Position numbers and translations under genes: made by a program
Source of the DNA: Propionigenium maris DSM 9537
Lineage (GTDB): Bacteria > Fusobacteriota > Fusobacteriia > Fusobacteriales > Fusobacteriaceae
Length of the DNA: 64,000 nt
Reading direction: 5' to 3'
Assembly (NCBI RefSeq): GCF_027925155.1
Contig: NZ_BSDY01000003.1
Location: 1-64,000 of the forward strand
Notes under the pieces: generated by a model
The model's database searches: none
Seen by the model: the letters and a program-made list of their open reading frames with translations, nothing else
What the model was told of the DNA's origin: nothing
Shown: one piece after another, positions 43,612-52,360 of the stretch
Layout: each line of letters starts with the position of its first letter
How positions within the stretch are numbered: the first letter of the stretch is position 1

Positions 43612-43995
43612 ATGAATACATTTACAGTTAATCGCTACAAGGAAGAAATCGAGATATCGGAAGAATCTATAACATTCCACCTCAGGAGGTGCAGGCTAAC
43701 AAAGAGGTTGGAGGAATTAAAAGAAATCAGAAAAACAATAACCTATGGAGGCCTTCTATTTCACCTTTTTGGAGCTAGGGCCATAGGGGAGCCAAAATTA
43801 TATAGTATAGGATATAGGGACATCTCCTTGGAGTTCAAATTTAAGGAGAATGATTTTTGCTTAGTGGAGTTTTCCGTGGGAGATGAACCCATGGTTGAGA
43901 GAAGTTTAAAGAATATCGATGATATCAATATCCTCTGTAGTTCATTCAACAAAAATATAGAACTTACATCTGAGGATAAACGCAGCTTTTTTTAA
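43612..43995 (+). CDS. Protein of unknown function (127 aa)
   Basis: Not recognised. ATG at 43612 follows CAGGAGGAAG. A soluble protein with alternating strands (FTVNRYKEEIEISEESITFHLRR) and an internal hydrophobic patch (TYGGLLFHLFGARAIG). It is 24 bp upstream of a small membrane-protein gene and is probably co-transcribed with it. Confidence 0.6.
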   Translation: MNTFTVNRYKEEIEISEESITFHLRRCRLTKRLEELKEIRKTITYGGLLFHLFGARAIGEPKLYSIGYRDISLEFKFKENDFCLVEFSVGDEPMVERSLKNIDDINILCSSFNKNIELTSEDKRSFF

Positions 43996-44019
43996 ATTTT
44001 AATATTAGGGAGAAATGCC

Positions 44020-44493
44020 ATGAGAAATCAAACTACACCAAACGATGCTAAATATAGAGAAGCCAAGGAGGATATTACCAAACAAATCTTCACTGAAGGC
44101 AATGAAGTAAAAACTATAAAGAGCGGCATAGATCTGTTTATTTTTGCCCTTGTACTCCCCCTTCTTTTAGTCGACTTGATCGTTATCTCCAATGAACCCC
44201 TTATTAAAGGCTCAGCCATCCTTTCCTTTATTGTCGAGTACATTCCCACAGTATTCGTTATACTGATTGCTGATAGAGCTAGGAAGGATCCTGATTATAA
44301 TGGGGTCTATTTTTTACTGGGTGCCTTCTCCTCCCTGACTGTGGAGGGGATTACCTCTATATTAATCGATAACTATCTTTCGATTACAACTCTATATACA
44401 GATACAATTGTAAAAGGTATCATAACCGCCTTCGTCTGGGGATACTTTTACCGGTCCTTTAAAATCTATTCCATGAAAAAGTTGTTCGAATAG
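44020..44493 (+). CDS. Small membrane protein of unknown function (157 aa)
   Basis: Four predicted membrane helices at about 36-55, 64-84, 95-115 and 128-148, a charged N-terminal cytoplasmic stretch (AKYREAKEDITKQIF) and a basic tail. It resembles PrsW-type or YhfC-type membrane proteins only in general shape (REK/D... not seen), so no function is assigned. It follows the 127-aa gene by 24 bp. Confidence 0.6.
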   Translation: MRNQTTPNDAKYREAKEDITKQIFTEGNEVKTIKSGIDLFIFALVLPLLLVDLIVISNEPLIKGSAILSFIVEYIPTVFVILIADRARKDPDYNGVYFLLGAFSSLTVEGITSILIDNYLSITTLYTDTIVKGIITAFVWGYFYRSFKIYSMKKLFE

Positions 44494-44692
44494 CCTTAGA
44501 TTCAAGGATACATTCAGCTTTCCCTTCTTCTCTATCCAACAGCTTATGTCTGGTTTGTTCATTTTTAAAATTTGATTTTATCGTGTAAAAATGTTACTCT
44601 TCTCAAATAAAATAGATATAATTTTTATGAAAATCTTAGCTTATAGATATTCATATGGGAGCATCTATATGAAAGATTAAGAGGAGAAAACT

Positions 44693-45619
44693 ATGAAAAA
44701 AGGCTTTACCATAATTGAACTTATAATCGTTATCTCTATCATCTCACTACTAGCAGCCATTACTCTGCCCAGATATACCGATGCAACATCTGAAGCAAAG
44801 GTGGCAAATGTTAGGTCAAACCTTGCAAACCTGCGTACAGCTATAGAGATGTACAATGTAAAAAATGAAAGCTATCCTGAATTAAAGGATAAGGAGGATA
44901 ATCTTGAAGATTTCTCAGAGTTCTACTCCAAGTCTAAACTTCCGGAAACACCTCCTCATGAAAACCTCACTGAGAATAACACCATCTATGAGAAGAGGAC
45001 AGATGCGGGGGGATGGCTCTACCTCAAAGAAAAAGGTGAGCTATATGCCAACCTTTCGAATGGTATCTATACTGGGGATACAGTCAATGAAATCTGGGAT
45101 GGGGAACCTACATCCCCTGTGGACCCTACAAAGGAGTATGCAGTCAACCCGGGGTTTGAAGTTTCAGGATTAAATATTAGTACATGGAGATCGGTAGATG
45201 CCAATCTGATAGAAGGATGGGAGACTACCTACCCAGACAATAGGATAGAACTTTGGAAGAGCGGATTTCAGGGCGTGGAGGCAGTAGATGGAGATTACTT
45301 TGTAGAGCTTAACGGTAATGGCCCTTCCACTATATATCAGGAGATAGAAACGATCCCCGGAACAACTCTCACATGGTCTATTAGCCACAGGGGAAGATCT
45401 GGAGAGGACATTGCTGAGATATACATAGGTTCTGGAGAAAACAGAGTCGTGCTGGAAACCATGAAGGACGGTAATAGCCAGTGGGGAACCTATACTGGTA
45501 CCTATGTGGTTCCAGAGGGGCAAACCTCTACAAAAATTTCTATAGCTGCTGTCTCCTCAGTTGGAGGCTCCTCTGTGGGAAATTTTATAGACAACTTTTC
45601 AGTGAAGGCTTCCAATTAA
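44693..45619 (+). CDS. Type IV pilin-like protein with C-terminal jelly-roll-like domain
   Basis: A 308-residue protein with a perfect prepilin leader: MKKG then FTIIELIIVISIISLLAAI, with Glu at mature position 5. Residues to about 140 resemble a pseudopilin (AKVANVRSNLANLRTAIEMY). From about 150 it carries an extra beta-rich domain (NPGFEVSG...GVEAVDGDYFVELNG...TIYQEIETIPGTTLTWSISHRGRSG...GNFIDNFSV) of the type seen in PEP-CTERM and other surface proteins. No other pilus or secretion genes are in the window. It is likely a minor pilin or surface adhesin displayed through a remote pilus machine. Confidence 0.8.
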   Translation: MKKGFTIIELIIVISIISLLAAITLPRYTDATSEAKVANVRSNLANLRTAIEMYNVKNESYPELKDKEDNLEDFSEFYSKSKLPETPPHENLTENNTIYEKRTDAGGWLYLKEKGELYANLSNGIYTGDTVNEIWDGEPTSPVDPTKEYAVNPGFEVSGLNISTWRSVDANLIEGWETTYPDNRIELWKSGFQGVEAVDGDYFVELNGNGPSTIYQEIETIPGTTLTWSISHRGRSGEDIAEIYIGSGENRVVLETMKDGNSQWGTYTGTYVVPEGQTSTKISIAAVSSVGGSSVGNFIDNFSVKASN

Positions 45620-45663
45620 TCCTTCGCCAGATACCTTAAGAGATCTTAAATAAATTTTAACTT

Positions 45664-45693
45664 AAAAAGGCCAGGGAATTCCCTGGCCTTTTT
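45664..45693. terminator. Terminator between the pilin-like gene and the AroC-like gene
   Basis: AAAAAGGCCAGGGAATTCCCTGGCCTTTTT is a perfect palindromic stem with T-runs both ways, able to end both converging genes. Confidence 0.9.
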
Positions 45694-45739
45694 ACTGTTA
45701 CTCTATTATCATAACCCTATTTAAAGTACTAAATGTTTA

Positions 45740-46420
45740 CTAACGATTTGCCACAACTATATTAGCTATAGCCTCTATAACAACATCCATAGTAGTAGCC
45801 AAACACGGAACCTTTCCATTCCTCTCTGGAAGAAGGGCTACAGATATCCTCTTAGGCGCCGGAGTCAGGCTGCTCCCGCTCTCCTTTACACCCTTTATTC
45901 CGTGACCAAACTCTATAGCTGAAGCCTCTGGAATAACCTGGAATAACACACTTGAAAAATCAGCCTTTAGCTCATCTATATCTATATCCCACGGGAAGCT
46001 GCACTCCACTACTCCTCCCAGTGAGTCCTTCTCCATGGCCATCTTCTGAAGAGCCACCTGGATATAGCTTCCATTCTTTTCATCTGTGCTTATTCCGCCT
46101 ACCTCGCTGGCTCTAGCTGTAATATCCCTTCCAAGGACCTTCTTTGCAAGGACTCCCACAAGGATCATAGCTGAACTCTTATTTCCCTCTCTGTAGATAA
46201 ACTTAACGTCCTCTCCAGTTGTGAATTCATCATCTATCCCCTGAACTACATCTATCTCCTCAGCTGGGTTTAACTCCACCCCTTCTGCCATTCTTCTGGC
46301 AAGATCCCTTCCAAAATCGATAGGAGTAATGTTTATTCCCTCGGGTATCCCGGACACACTGACCTCTACCACATTATTATTCTCCCTCATCTCAAAGGAT
46401 ATCTTTTCTCCGTATTTCAT
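45740..46420 (-). CDS. Shortened chorismate-synthase homologue lacking catalytic segments
   Basis: A 226-residue protein from ATG at 46420, which follows GGGAGGAAGT; a TTG four codons earlier overlaps that site. It lines up with chorismate synthase: SGIPEGINITPIDFGRDLARRMA, the FTTGEDVKFIYREGNKSS stretch (YTTGAPINIFFNNENTRS in the genuine enzyme at 50087), GVLAKKVLGRDITARASEVGGI, and KDSLGGVVECSFP then VIPEASAIEFGHGI. But GESHG is replaced by RENNN, the whole RPGHSDF...GGGHFSGR segment is deleted, and GRHDSC reads ERNGKVPC. It therefore keeps the fold but cannot be the usual enzyme; a regulatory, scaffold or different catalytic role is open. Confidence 0.7.
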   Translation of the reverse strand: MKYGEKISFEMRENNNVVEVSVSGIPEGINITPIDFGRDLARRMAEGVELNPAEEIDVVQGIDDEFTTGEDVKFIYREGNKSSAMILVGVLAKKVLGRDITARASEVGGISTDEKNGSYIQVALQKMAMEKDSLGGVVECSFPWDIDIDELKADFSSVLFQVIPEASAIEFGHGIKGVKESGSSLTPAPKRISVALLPERNGKVPCLATTMDVVIEAIANIVVANR

Positions 46421-46528
46421 ACTTCCTCCCAAATTAACCTCAATTAAATTATTCGTCTATTGCTAAAATTATAAACTATCTCCCAATAAATTCAAAGATT
46501 TTTTTACTCTCACCCTTCAAAAATAAAA

Positions 46529-46550
46529 AAGCTGTCCCTTGGGACAGCTT
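46529..46550 (-). terminator. Terminator after the orphan kinase gene
   Basis: AAGCTGTCCC-TT-GGGACAGCTT with TTTTTT following on the minus strand. Confidence 0.87.
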
Positions 46551-46586
46551 CCCTATATCCTAACCTATACCGAACTTTTAACCACT

Positions 46587-48278
46587 CTAGGCCTTGGGTA
46601 GGGATATTGTAAACCTGCTCCCCTCCCCCTGGTGGCTTTCAAAGGATATGTCTCCCTTATTTAGCTTGGTAAACTCCTTTACAATAAAGAGCCCCAGACC
46701 TATCCCCTTTTCATTTAAAGTTCCCAGGGTGGAGTTATACCTTCCGCTAAAGAGGTTTCTCTTAACCCTTTCTGGCATCCCCACTCCATTGTCCTCCACT
46801 GAGAGATGCAATTTCTCCTCACTCTCCTCTGTGAATATCCTTATCTTTCCCCCTGGTTTGGAGAATTTTATGGCATTGGAGAGAAGGTTCCTTATAGTGG
46901 CTTCCAGAAGGTTCCTGTCCGAGTGAATAACTCCCTCCCCTGCTACACTGAGCTCTAGGTCTATTCCCTTTCCCTCCAGCTGTACCTTAAATATATCCCG
47001 GTACTCCTGCAAGATCTCCTCTAACTTCACTGTCTCCGGAACATACTCCATCTTCTTTCTGTGCAGCGTGGACCACCTGAGAAGATTTTCAGTGAGGGTA
47101 TATAGCTTCATACAGCTTATACTCATTCCGTCTACCATCTCCTTTACCTCATTCCTGCTGTACCTGTCATACCTTCTATTGAGCATCTGAAATCCTCCCA
47201 GAAGGGAGGTAAAGGGGGAACGAAGGTCGTGACCTATAAGGGAAAATAACAGCTCCTTGGTCTGAAGGGTTTTTCTGAGCTTCCCATTGTTTCTTCTAAG
47301 GGTCTTTAGGGTTCCTATCCTCTCCACCTTCTCCACACTGTAGAGCCACAAGAGAGCCACAGTCATAATAAGCAGTATCACAGAGAAGGCCAGATACTTC
47401 TTGAGAGACAGTATTAAAAATTCATCTATCTTTTCATCTGGGATATAGGAGATAAGCCTCCCCCTCCCAATAAAAGCTTCTGATAGGACTACCCTGTCAA
47501 AGTATTTTGAAAGAGATACCGCCAGTCCCTCTCCAAGATTAAATGGTACAGATACTGTATGAGTGGAATTTAAAATATTCCGCACCTCATCCAGGGAGTT
47601 ATCCAGGGAGAAGTAGTTATACCTGCTGTTATTCCCCTTACTTATTATCCCCAGGTGGGAGGTATCAAAGACATCCTTAAACTCCACCTTAAACCCCTTG
47701 AAAAAATCATCTAAACTATAGCTTACTCCTATAAATCCCTTCAGCCTTTCCTCCTCAAATATTGGAGAGTAAAACTCCATATCCAGCCTGTTATATGAAT
47801 AAGCTTTAAACTCAATATAAACAGTTCTGTCCTTAAAGCTTAACAGCTTCTTCCTTCCCTCGTCGGCGAGCTCATTCCCGGAAAATTCCTTCCCTCCCTT
47901 GGAGAAGTCCCTCAATCTTCTTCCCCTCCTGTCCAGTAGGGTTATGCCATTGATACTGTCATTGCTCTGAAGAAGGTTATCCACCACCCGCCTTCGGTGA
48001 TCACTTCCCCTCGATACCGACTCATCTATGAGCCTGCTATAGGTCTCAAAATCCCCATAAAATTTTATCCATCTGAGGTTGGCTACTACATTATCGATAA
48101 GTTTTGCTTTTACTATGTAGTTCCTCTTTCTCAGATCATTCTCCAGTATCTTAATATTCTTATCCCTTTCCACAGCCACTAAAAAACCAAAAATAGTAAG
48201 AAGAAGAAGGATGAGTAGGACGAGATATTTAAAAAATAATTTTAAAGTTACTCTACGTACAAATACACTTCTATTCAT
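46587..48278 (-). CDS. Orphan sensor histidine kinase with large extracytoplasmic domain
   Basis: A 563-residue kinase: TM1 near 14-34, an extracytoplasmic domain of about 240 residues with a Cache-like pattern (ILEND...VYIEFKAYSYNRLDMEFYSPIF), TM2 near 290-312, a short coiled coil, the H-box FSLIGHDLRSPFTSLLGG, and ATPase motifs NLLSNAIKFS, DNGVGMP and GIGLGLFIV. HDLRSP in place of HELRTP is common in hybrid-type and soluble kinases. No response regulator is adjacent. Confidence 0.85.
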   Translation of the reverse strand: MNRSVFVRRVTLKLFFKYLVLLILLLLTIFGFLVAVERDKNIKILENDLRKRNYIVKAKLIDNVVANLRWIKFYGDFETYSRLIDESVSRGSDHRRRVVDNLLQSNDSINGITLLDRRGRRLRDFSKGGKEFSGNELADEGRKKLLSFKDRTVYIEFKAYSYNRLDMEFYSPIFEEERLKGFIGVSYSLDDFFKGFKVEFKDVFDTSHLGIISKGNNSRYNYFSLDNSLDEVRNILNSTHTVSVPFNLGEGLAVSLSKYFDRVVLSEAFIGRGRLISYIPDEKIDEFLILSLKKYLAFSVILLIMTVALLWLYSVEKVERIGTLKTLRRNNGKLRKTLQTKELLFSLIGHDLRSPFTSLLGGFQMLNRRYDRYSRNEVKEMVDGMSISCMKLYTLTENLLRWSTLHRKKMEYVPETVKLEEILQEYRDIFKVQLEGKGIDLELSVAGEGVIHSDRNLLEATIRNLLSNAIKFSKPGGKIRIFTEESEEKLHLSVEDNGVGMPERVKRNLFSGRYNSTLGTLNEKGIGLGLFIVKEFTKLNKGDISFESHQGEGSRFTISLPKA

Positions 48279-48644
48279 AGATATATACTCCCGTAAAACT
48301 ATAATACACTAAGAGTATAGTTCACCTTTCCATATAGTCAAGATTTTTAACCGATTTTTTTCCATTGTATTACATCTAAAATAAAACTTAATGATTTTAA
48401 AATGTACACCAAATGCAAATAGTTATAAAAATAACAACTAATCTCTATATAAAGTCCCCTTCCTGAGATTCTCACACCTCCCAGTCTTCAATCATGTATT
48501 AAAACTATAAGTTTTCTTCCAAAAACATACTCCTTCAAAATTCTTTATAAGAAAGATAAGGAATTCATTGATTTAGAACTTTTTATGTGCTATATATATT
48601 GTTAATTGAGGGATCATCCCTACTCTATTTAAGGAGGAAATTAT
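48279..48644. other. Intergenic region between the orphan kinase and gapN
   Basis: About 365 bp of AT-rich DNA between divergent genes. An ACTATA...TATAGT inverted repeat lies near 48298-48322, next to the kinase start. No clear gene or RNA seen. Confidence 0.4.
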
Positions 48645-50033
48645 ATGACCGAAACTATTAAGATATATTCCCCTGTGGATAACTCCCTAGTGGGAAGTGT
48701 TCCAGCTATGTCCCAGGAAGATGTGGATAAAGCCATTGCCGGACTGAAGGAAGCCTTTATAGCCTGGAAGAAAACAAGTATCGATGACAGAGCCAAGCTC
48801 CTAATTAAGGCTGCTGACCTGTTGGAGGAGAGAGCTGAAGGGATAGCCAGGATCATGGCTATGGAGATCTCAAAGGATTATAAGAGCTGTATCTCCGAAG
48901 TTGTAAGAACTGCTGATTTTATTAGATATACTGCTGAGGAGGGAAAGAGGCTCAAGGGGGAGACTCTTGTGGGAGACTCCTTTGACAGAGGATCTAGAAA
49001 TAAGATTTCCATCGTCACAAGGGAATCCCTGGGAGTGGTCCTTGCCATTGCTCCCTTCAACTACCCTGTAAACCTCTCTGCCAGCAAGCTGGCCCCTGCT
49101 CTTATTGGGGGAAATGTTGTACTCTTCAAGCCCCCTACCCAGGGAGCTATCTCAGCTCTTGAGCTTGTGAAAGCACTGGTAGACGCCGGAATCCCAGAGG
49201 GTGTTATCGCCACTGCCACAGGAAGGGGAAGTGTAATCGGTGACTACCTGGTTTCCCACAAGGGAGTGGATATGGTGAGCTTCACTGGAAGTACCGATGT
49301 AGGACAGCACATAGCCAAACTTACAGGGATGATACCCCTTGTAATGGAGCTTGGTGGAAAGGATGCAGCTATCATCCTAGAGGATGCAGACATTGAAAAA
49401 GCTGCCAAGAATATTGTAAGTGGTGCCTTCTCCTACTCTGGTCAGAGGTGTACAGCTGTTAAGAGAGTCCTTGTAATGGAGGAGGTTGCAGATAGGCTTG
49501 TTGCCTGTGTAGAGGAAGAAGTGAAAAAGCTCAAGAGCGGTCTCCCCATGGAGGAAGGAGTTGTAATTACTCCCCTTATAGATAAAAAGGCCGCTGACTT
49601 TGTAGATCAGCTCATAGATGATGCTATAGCCAAGGGGGGAGTACCTCTAACGGAAAGAAGAAGGGAGGGTAACCTCATCTATCCGGTGGTATTTGACCAC
49701 GTTACCCTGGATATGGATATTGCCTGGGAGGAGCCCTTCGGGCCAGTCCTCCCTATAATAAGGGTGAAGTCTGTAGAGGAAGCCATAGAGATCTCCAACA
49801 GGTCGGAGTATGGTCTCCAGGGAGCTATCTTTACCAAGGATATCGACAGAGCCTTTTCCATAGCTGGCAGGCTAGAGGTAGGTACTGTCCACATCAACAA
49901 CAAGACCCAGAGAGGACCAGATCACTTTCCATTCCTGGGAGTTAAGTCCTCTGGTATGGGAACTCAGGGAATCAGGTACAGCATCGAATCTATGACAAGA
50001 CCCAAAGCTACTGTAATTACCCTAACCGAATAA
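48645..50033 (+). CDS. gapN: Non-phosphorylating NADP-dependent glyceraldehyde-3-phosphate dehydrogenase
   Basis: A 462-residue aldehyde dehydrogenase of the GapN type. Catalytic Cys269 is in SGQRCTAVKR, the general base is in MELGGKDAAI, and the C-terminus RGPDHFPFLGVKSSGMGTQG is a GapN hallmark. It oxidises glyceraldehyde-3-phosphate straight to 3-phosphoglycerate and makes NADPH, bypassing one ATP of glycolysis. ATG at 48645 follows AAGGAGGAAAT. It is monocistronic with a terminator behind. NADPH made here would suit aromatic biosynthesis, but there is no direct link. Confidence 0.9.
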   Translation: MTETIKIYSPVDNSLVGSVPAMSQEDVDKAIAGLKEAFIAWKKTSIDDRAKLLIKAADLLEERAEGIARIMAMEISKDYKSCISEVVRTADFIRYTAEEGKRLKGETLVGDSFDRGSRNKISIVTRESLGVVLAIAPFNYPVNLSASKLAPALIGGNVVLFKPPTQGAISALELVKALVDAGIPEGVIATATGRGSVIGDYLVSHKGVDMVSFTGSTDVGQHIAKLTGMIPLVMELGGKDAAIILEDADIEKAAKNIVSGAFSYSGQRCTAVKRVLVMEEVADRLVACVEEEVKKLKSGLPMEEGVVITPLIDKKAADFVDQLIDDAIAKGGVPLTERRREGNLIYPVVFDHVTLDMDIAWEEPFGPVLPIIRVKSVEEAIEISNRSEYGLQGAIFTKDIDRAFSIAGRLEVGTVHINNKTQRGPDHFPFLGVKSSGMGTQGIRYSIESMTRPKATVITLTE

Positions 50034-50038
50034 AATTT

Positions 50039-50074
50039 AAAAGGAGCCTGTGATTTAATTCCAAGGCTCCTTTT
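50039..50074. terminator. Terminator between gapN and aroC
   Basis: AAAAGGAGCCT and AGGCTCCTTTT are exact complements with a 14-base loop; converging genes on both sides. Confidence 0.87.
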
Positions 50075-50086
50075 CCTATAGCAATG

Positions 50087-51118
50087 TTATTTGAAGATAT
50101 TCTTATTTATCCCCCTGGCTCTTAGCATAAGATCGGCTAAAACGATGGCTGCTGCATTTTCCACAACAACTACAGCTCTTCTGGCTATACATGAATCGTG
50201 TCTCCCCTTTATCTGAAGCTCATCCATTTTCTTTTCCTCAAAGTTATAGGTTTCTTGAGGGACAAATATACTGGATGTAGGTTTTATTCCCACTCTGAAA
50301 ACTACATCATTTCCATTGCTTATCCCCCCATTTACTCCACCGTTATTGTTGGAGGCAGTATGCCCCTCTCTATCCATAATCCTGTCATTGTGCTGGCTTC
50401 CCCTTAGTTTACAACCCTCAAACCCTGCACCAAACTCTATCCCCTTCACTGCAGGAATAGAGAAGATCATCTGAGACATGACAGACTCCAGGGAACCAAA
50501 GAATGGATCTCCAAGACCTATGGGCATATTCCTAGCTGTAAATTCAATAACTCCGCCAATGGAATCTCCCTCCTGCTGGATCCTTTCCATATAGAGCTCC
50601 ATCTGCTCCCCTGTATATTCCCTTACATCTACTCCACCAGCTTCTACAAGTCTTCCCTGGACCTCTATACCTCCACCCTGGAGATCACCTACTACCCTCT
50701 TAGCCAACACTCCTGCTGCAACAAGCCCCAGAGTCAGACGACCGGAAAAGTGTCCCCCTCCCCTGATATCATTGTAACCACTGTACTTGTGCTCAGCAAC
50801 AAAATCTGAATGCCCTGGTCTTGGCATTCTTCTAAAGAGGGAGTAGTCCTTAGATCTGGTATTTTCATTGTTGAAGAAGATATTTATGGGAGCTCCCGTG
50901 GTGTAGCCATTGCACACTCCAGACATAATCTTAGGGTAATCGCTCTCTATCCTCTTGGTTGTACCTGCTCCCCCAGCTTTACGCCTTGCAAGGTCCTCTA
51001 GCATATCCTCCTCGCTAAACTTAACTCCCGGGGGACAGCCATCTATAAGGATACCTACACCTTCACCATGGGACTCCCCGTAGATAGATACCCTGAATAA
51101 ACTGCCAAAACTATTCAT
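50087..51118 (-). CDS. aroC: Chorismate synthase
   Basis: A 343-residue enzyme that turns EPSP into chorismate using reduced FMN. Catalytic segments are all present: GESHGEGVGI, RPGHSDFVAEHKYSG, GGGHFSGR and GRHDSCIARRAV. ATG at 51118 lies six bases after AGGAGG; the TTG three bases earlier is less likely. The start overlaps the aminotransferase stop by 8 bp, so it is translationally coupled as the last gene of the aromatic operon. A second, degenerate homologue is encoded at 45740. Confidence 0.93.
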   Translation of the reverse strand: MNSFGSLFRVSIYGESHGEGVGILIDGCPPGVKFSEEDMLEDLARRKAGGAGTTKRIESDYPKIMSGVCNGYTTGAPINIFFNNENTRSKDYSLFRRMPRPGHSDFVAEHKYSGYNDIRGGGHFSGRLTLGLVAAGVLAKRVVGDLQGGGIEVQGRLVEAGGVDVREYTGEQMELYMERIQQEGDSIGGVIEFTARNMPIGLGDPFFGSLESVMSQMIFSIPAVKGIEFGAGFEGCKLRGSQHNDRIMDREGHTASNNNGGVNGGISNGNDVVFRVGIKPTSSIFVPQETYNFEEKKMDELQIKGRHDSCIARRAVVVVENAAAIVLADLMLRARGINKNIFK

Positions 51119-52349
51119 CAAATGCCTCCTTCATCCTTGCAGCCAGTCCCCTGATCTTTCTCTTGGAAAGACTGCATATTGCTACTCTTATTCCGTCATT
51201 TACCTTTATTGTAAATATGAGCTTCTCCTTAAGCTTCTTGTAGATCCTCTCCTGCTCACTAGCTCCTGAAGTCTTTAAAGTCACAAAGAATCCATCTCTA
51301 TACGGGTACATAGGAAGTCCTGCCTCTATAGCCTCCCCTACAAATATATCAGACCTTTCTCTGAGAAGCTCCACATATCCCTGCCTCTCCTCTATGAGTT
51401 TATTGAGATGCTCCTCCTGAGAAAATATTTTGGAGAGGAGCTTCATTCCTCCCTTGGGAACGTTAGACCACATACTCCTAGCTGTAAACTCATTGGCCCT
51501 CACAAAATCTTCCACTACCTCCTTTGAGGTACTTATAGCCACCTGAGCTCCGGTCCTTAAACCGTAGGCTGTAAGAGTCTTAGAGATGCTGAACGCCAGT
51601 ATAACCAAAAAGTTTTCTGTATTGTTGTTGAAGAGCTCCATATACTTTCTTGTCTCAATCCCCTTATAAGAAAAGTCTATATAAGCGATGTCATTTAGAA
51701 GGATCACAGGCCCCTTGGCTGAAAGCTCATTTAGGAACCCAGCCAGCTTTTGCCATTCCTCTATAGTGAGACTGTAGCCTGTAGGGTTATGGCAGGGGTC
51801 ATTTATTACTGCCATAACCTTCCCCTGCTTCTCCATTATCTTAGAAGCTTTCTCCTTGAAGGATTCCAGATTAAACTTTTCCCCGTCAAAGAGCTTGTAC
51901 TCAGACACTGTAAACTCATTCTCTGTAGCCATTATCCAGTAGGGTTCCCACCCAATATGGGGAAGTAGTATCTCCTCTCCCGGATCCAGATAGTTTTTAA
52001 ATGTAGATCCCACAGCACCGGTTCCTCCCGGGGTTGCCACAGCATCTGACTGAAACCTTCTGTCTATACCTCTGAAAACCCACCTTTGAAGCTCATCTAG
52101 GTACTCTCCCTCTCCCTTAAAGGAAGCGGAATAGGAAGCCAGCTCCTTGGCTACATCTAGATTGAGGTATGTACTCCATACCTCATCAAAGGTTACAAGC
52201 TTTCCCTCCTCATCCACAAGTACTCCAAGAGTTGCATTTACTGCCCTGTCTCCATGCTCAGCCACAGCATCCATAGCTGCCTTAGCTGCTGTAAAAACCT
52301 TGTCCTCTACCCTCTTCTCTCTCGACCTCTCTGCGATTATGCTCCTCAT
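51111..52349 (-). CDS. PLP aminotransferase, probably aromatic amino-acid aminotransferase
   Basis: A 412-residue class I/II aminotransferase. The PLP lysine is in AFSISKTLTAYGLRTG; NDPCHNPTGY and the C-terminal arginine IRVAICSLS region complete the active site. Being placed between pheA and aroC in an operon that also has tyrA, it very probably makes the final transfer from glutamate to phenylpyruvate and 4-hydroxyphenylpyruvate. Substrate is inferred from context. It overlaps aroC and starts 11 bp after pheA. Confidence 0.85.
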   Translation of the reverse strand: MRSIIAERSREKRVEDKVFTAAKAAMDAVAEHGDRAVNATLGVLVDEEGKLVTFDEVWSTYLNLDVAKELASYSASFKGEGEYLDELQRWVFRGIDRRFQSDAVATPGGTGAVGSTFKNYLDPGEEILLPHIGWEPYWIMATENEFTVSEYKLFDGEKFNLESFKEKASKIMEKQGKVMAVINDPCHNPTGYSLTIEEWQKLAGFLNELSAKGPVILLNDIAYIDFSYKGIETRKYMELFNNNTENFLVILAFSISKTLTAYGLRTGAQVAISTSKEVVEDFVRANEFTARSMWSNVPKGGMKLLSKIFSQEEHLNKLIEERQGYVELLRERSDIFVGEAIEAGLPMYPYRDGFFVTLKTSGASEQERIYKKLKEKLIFTIKVNDGIRVAICSLSKRKIRGLAARMKEAFDE

Positions 52350-52360
52350 GCTTTCCCCCT

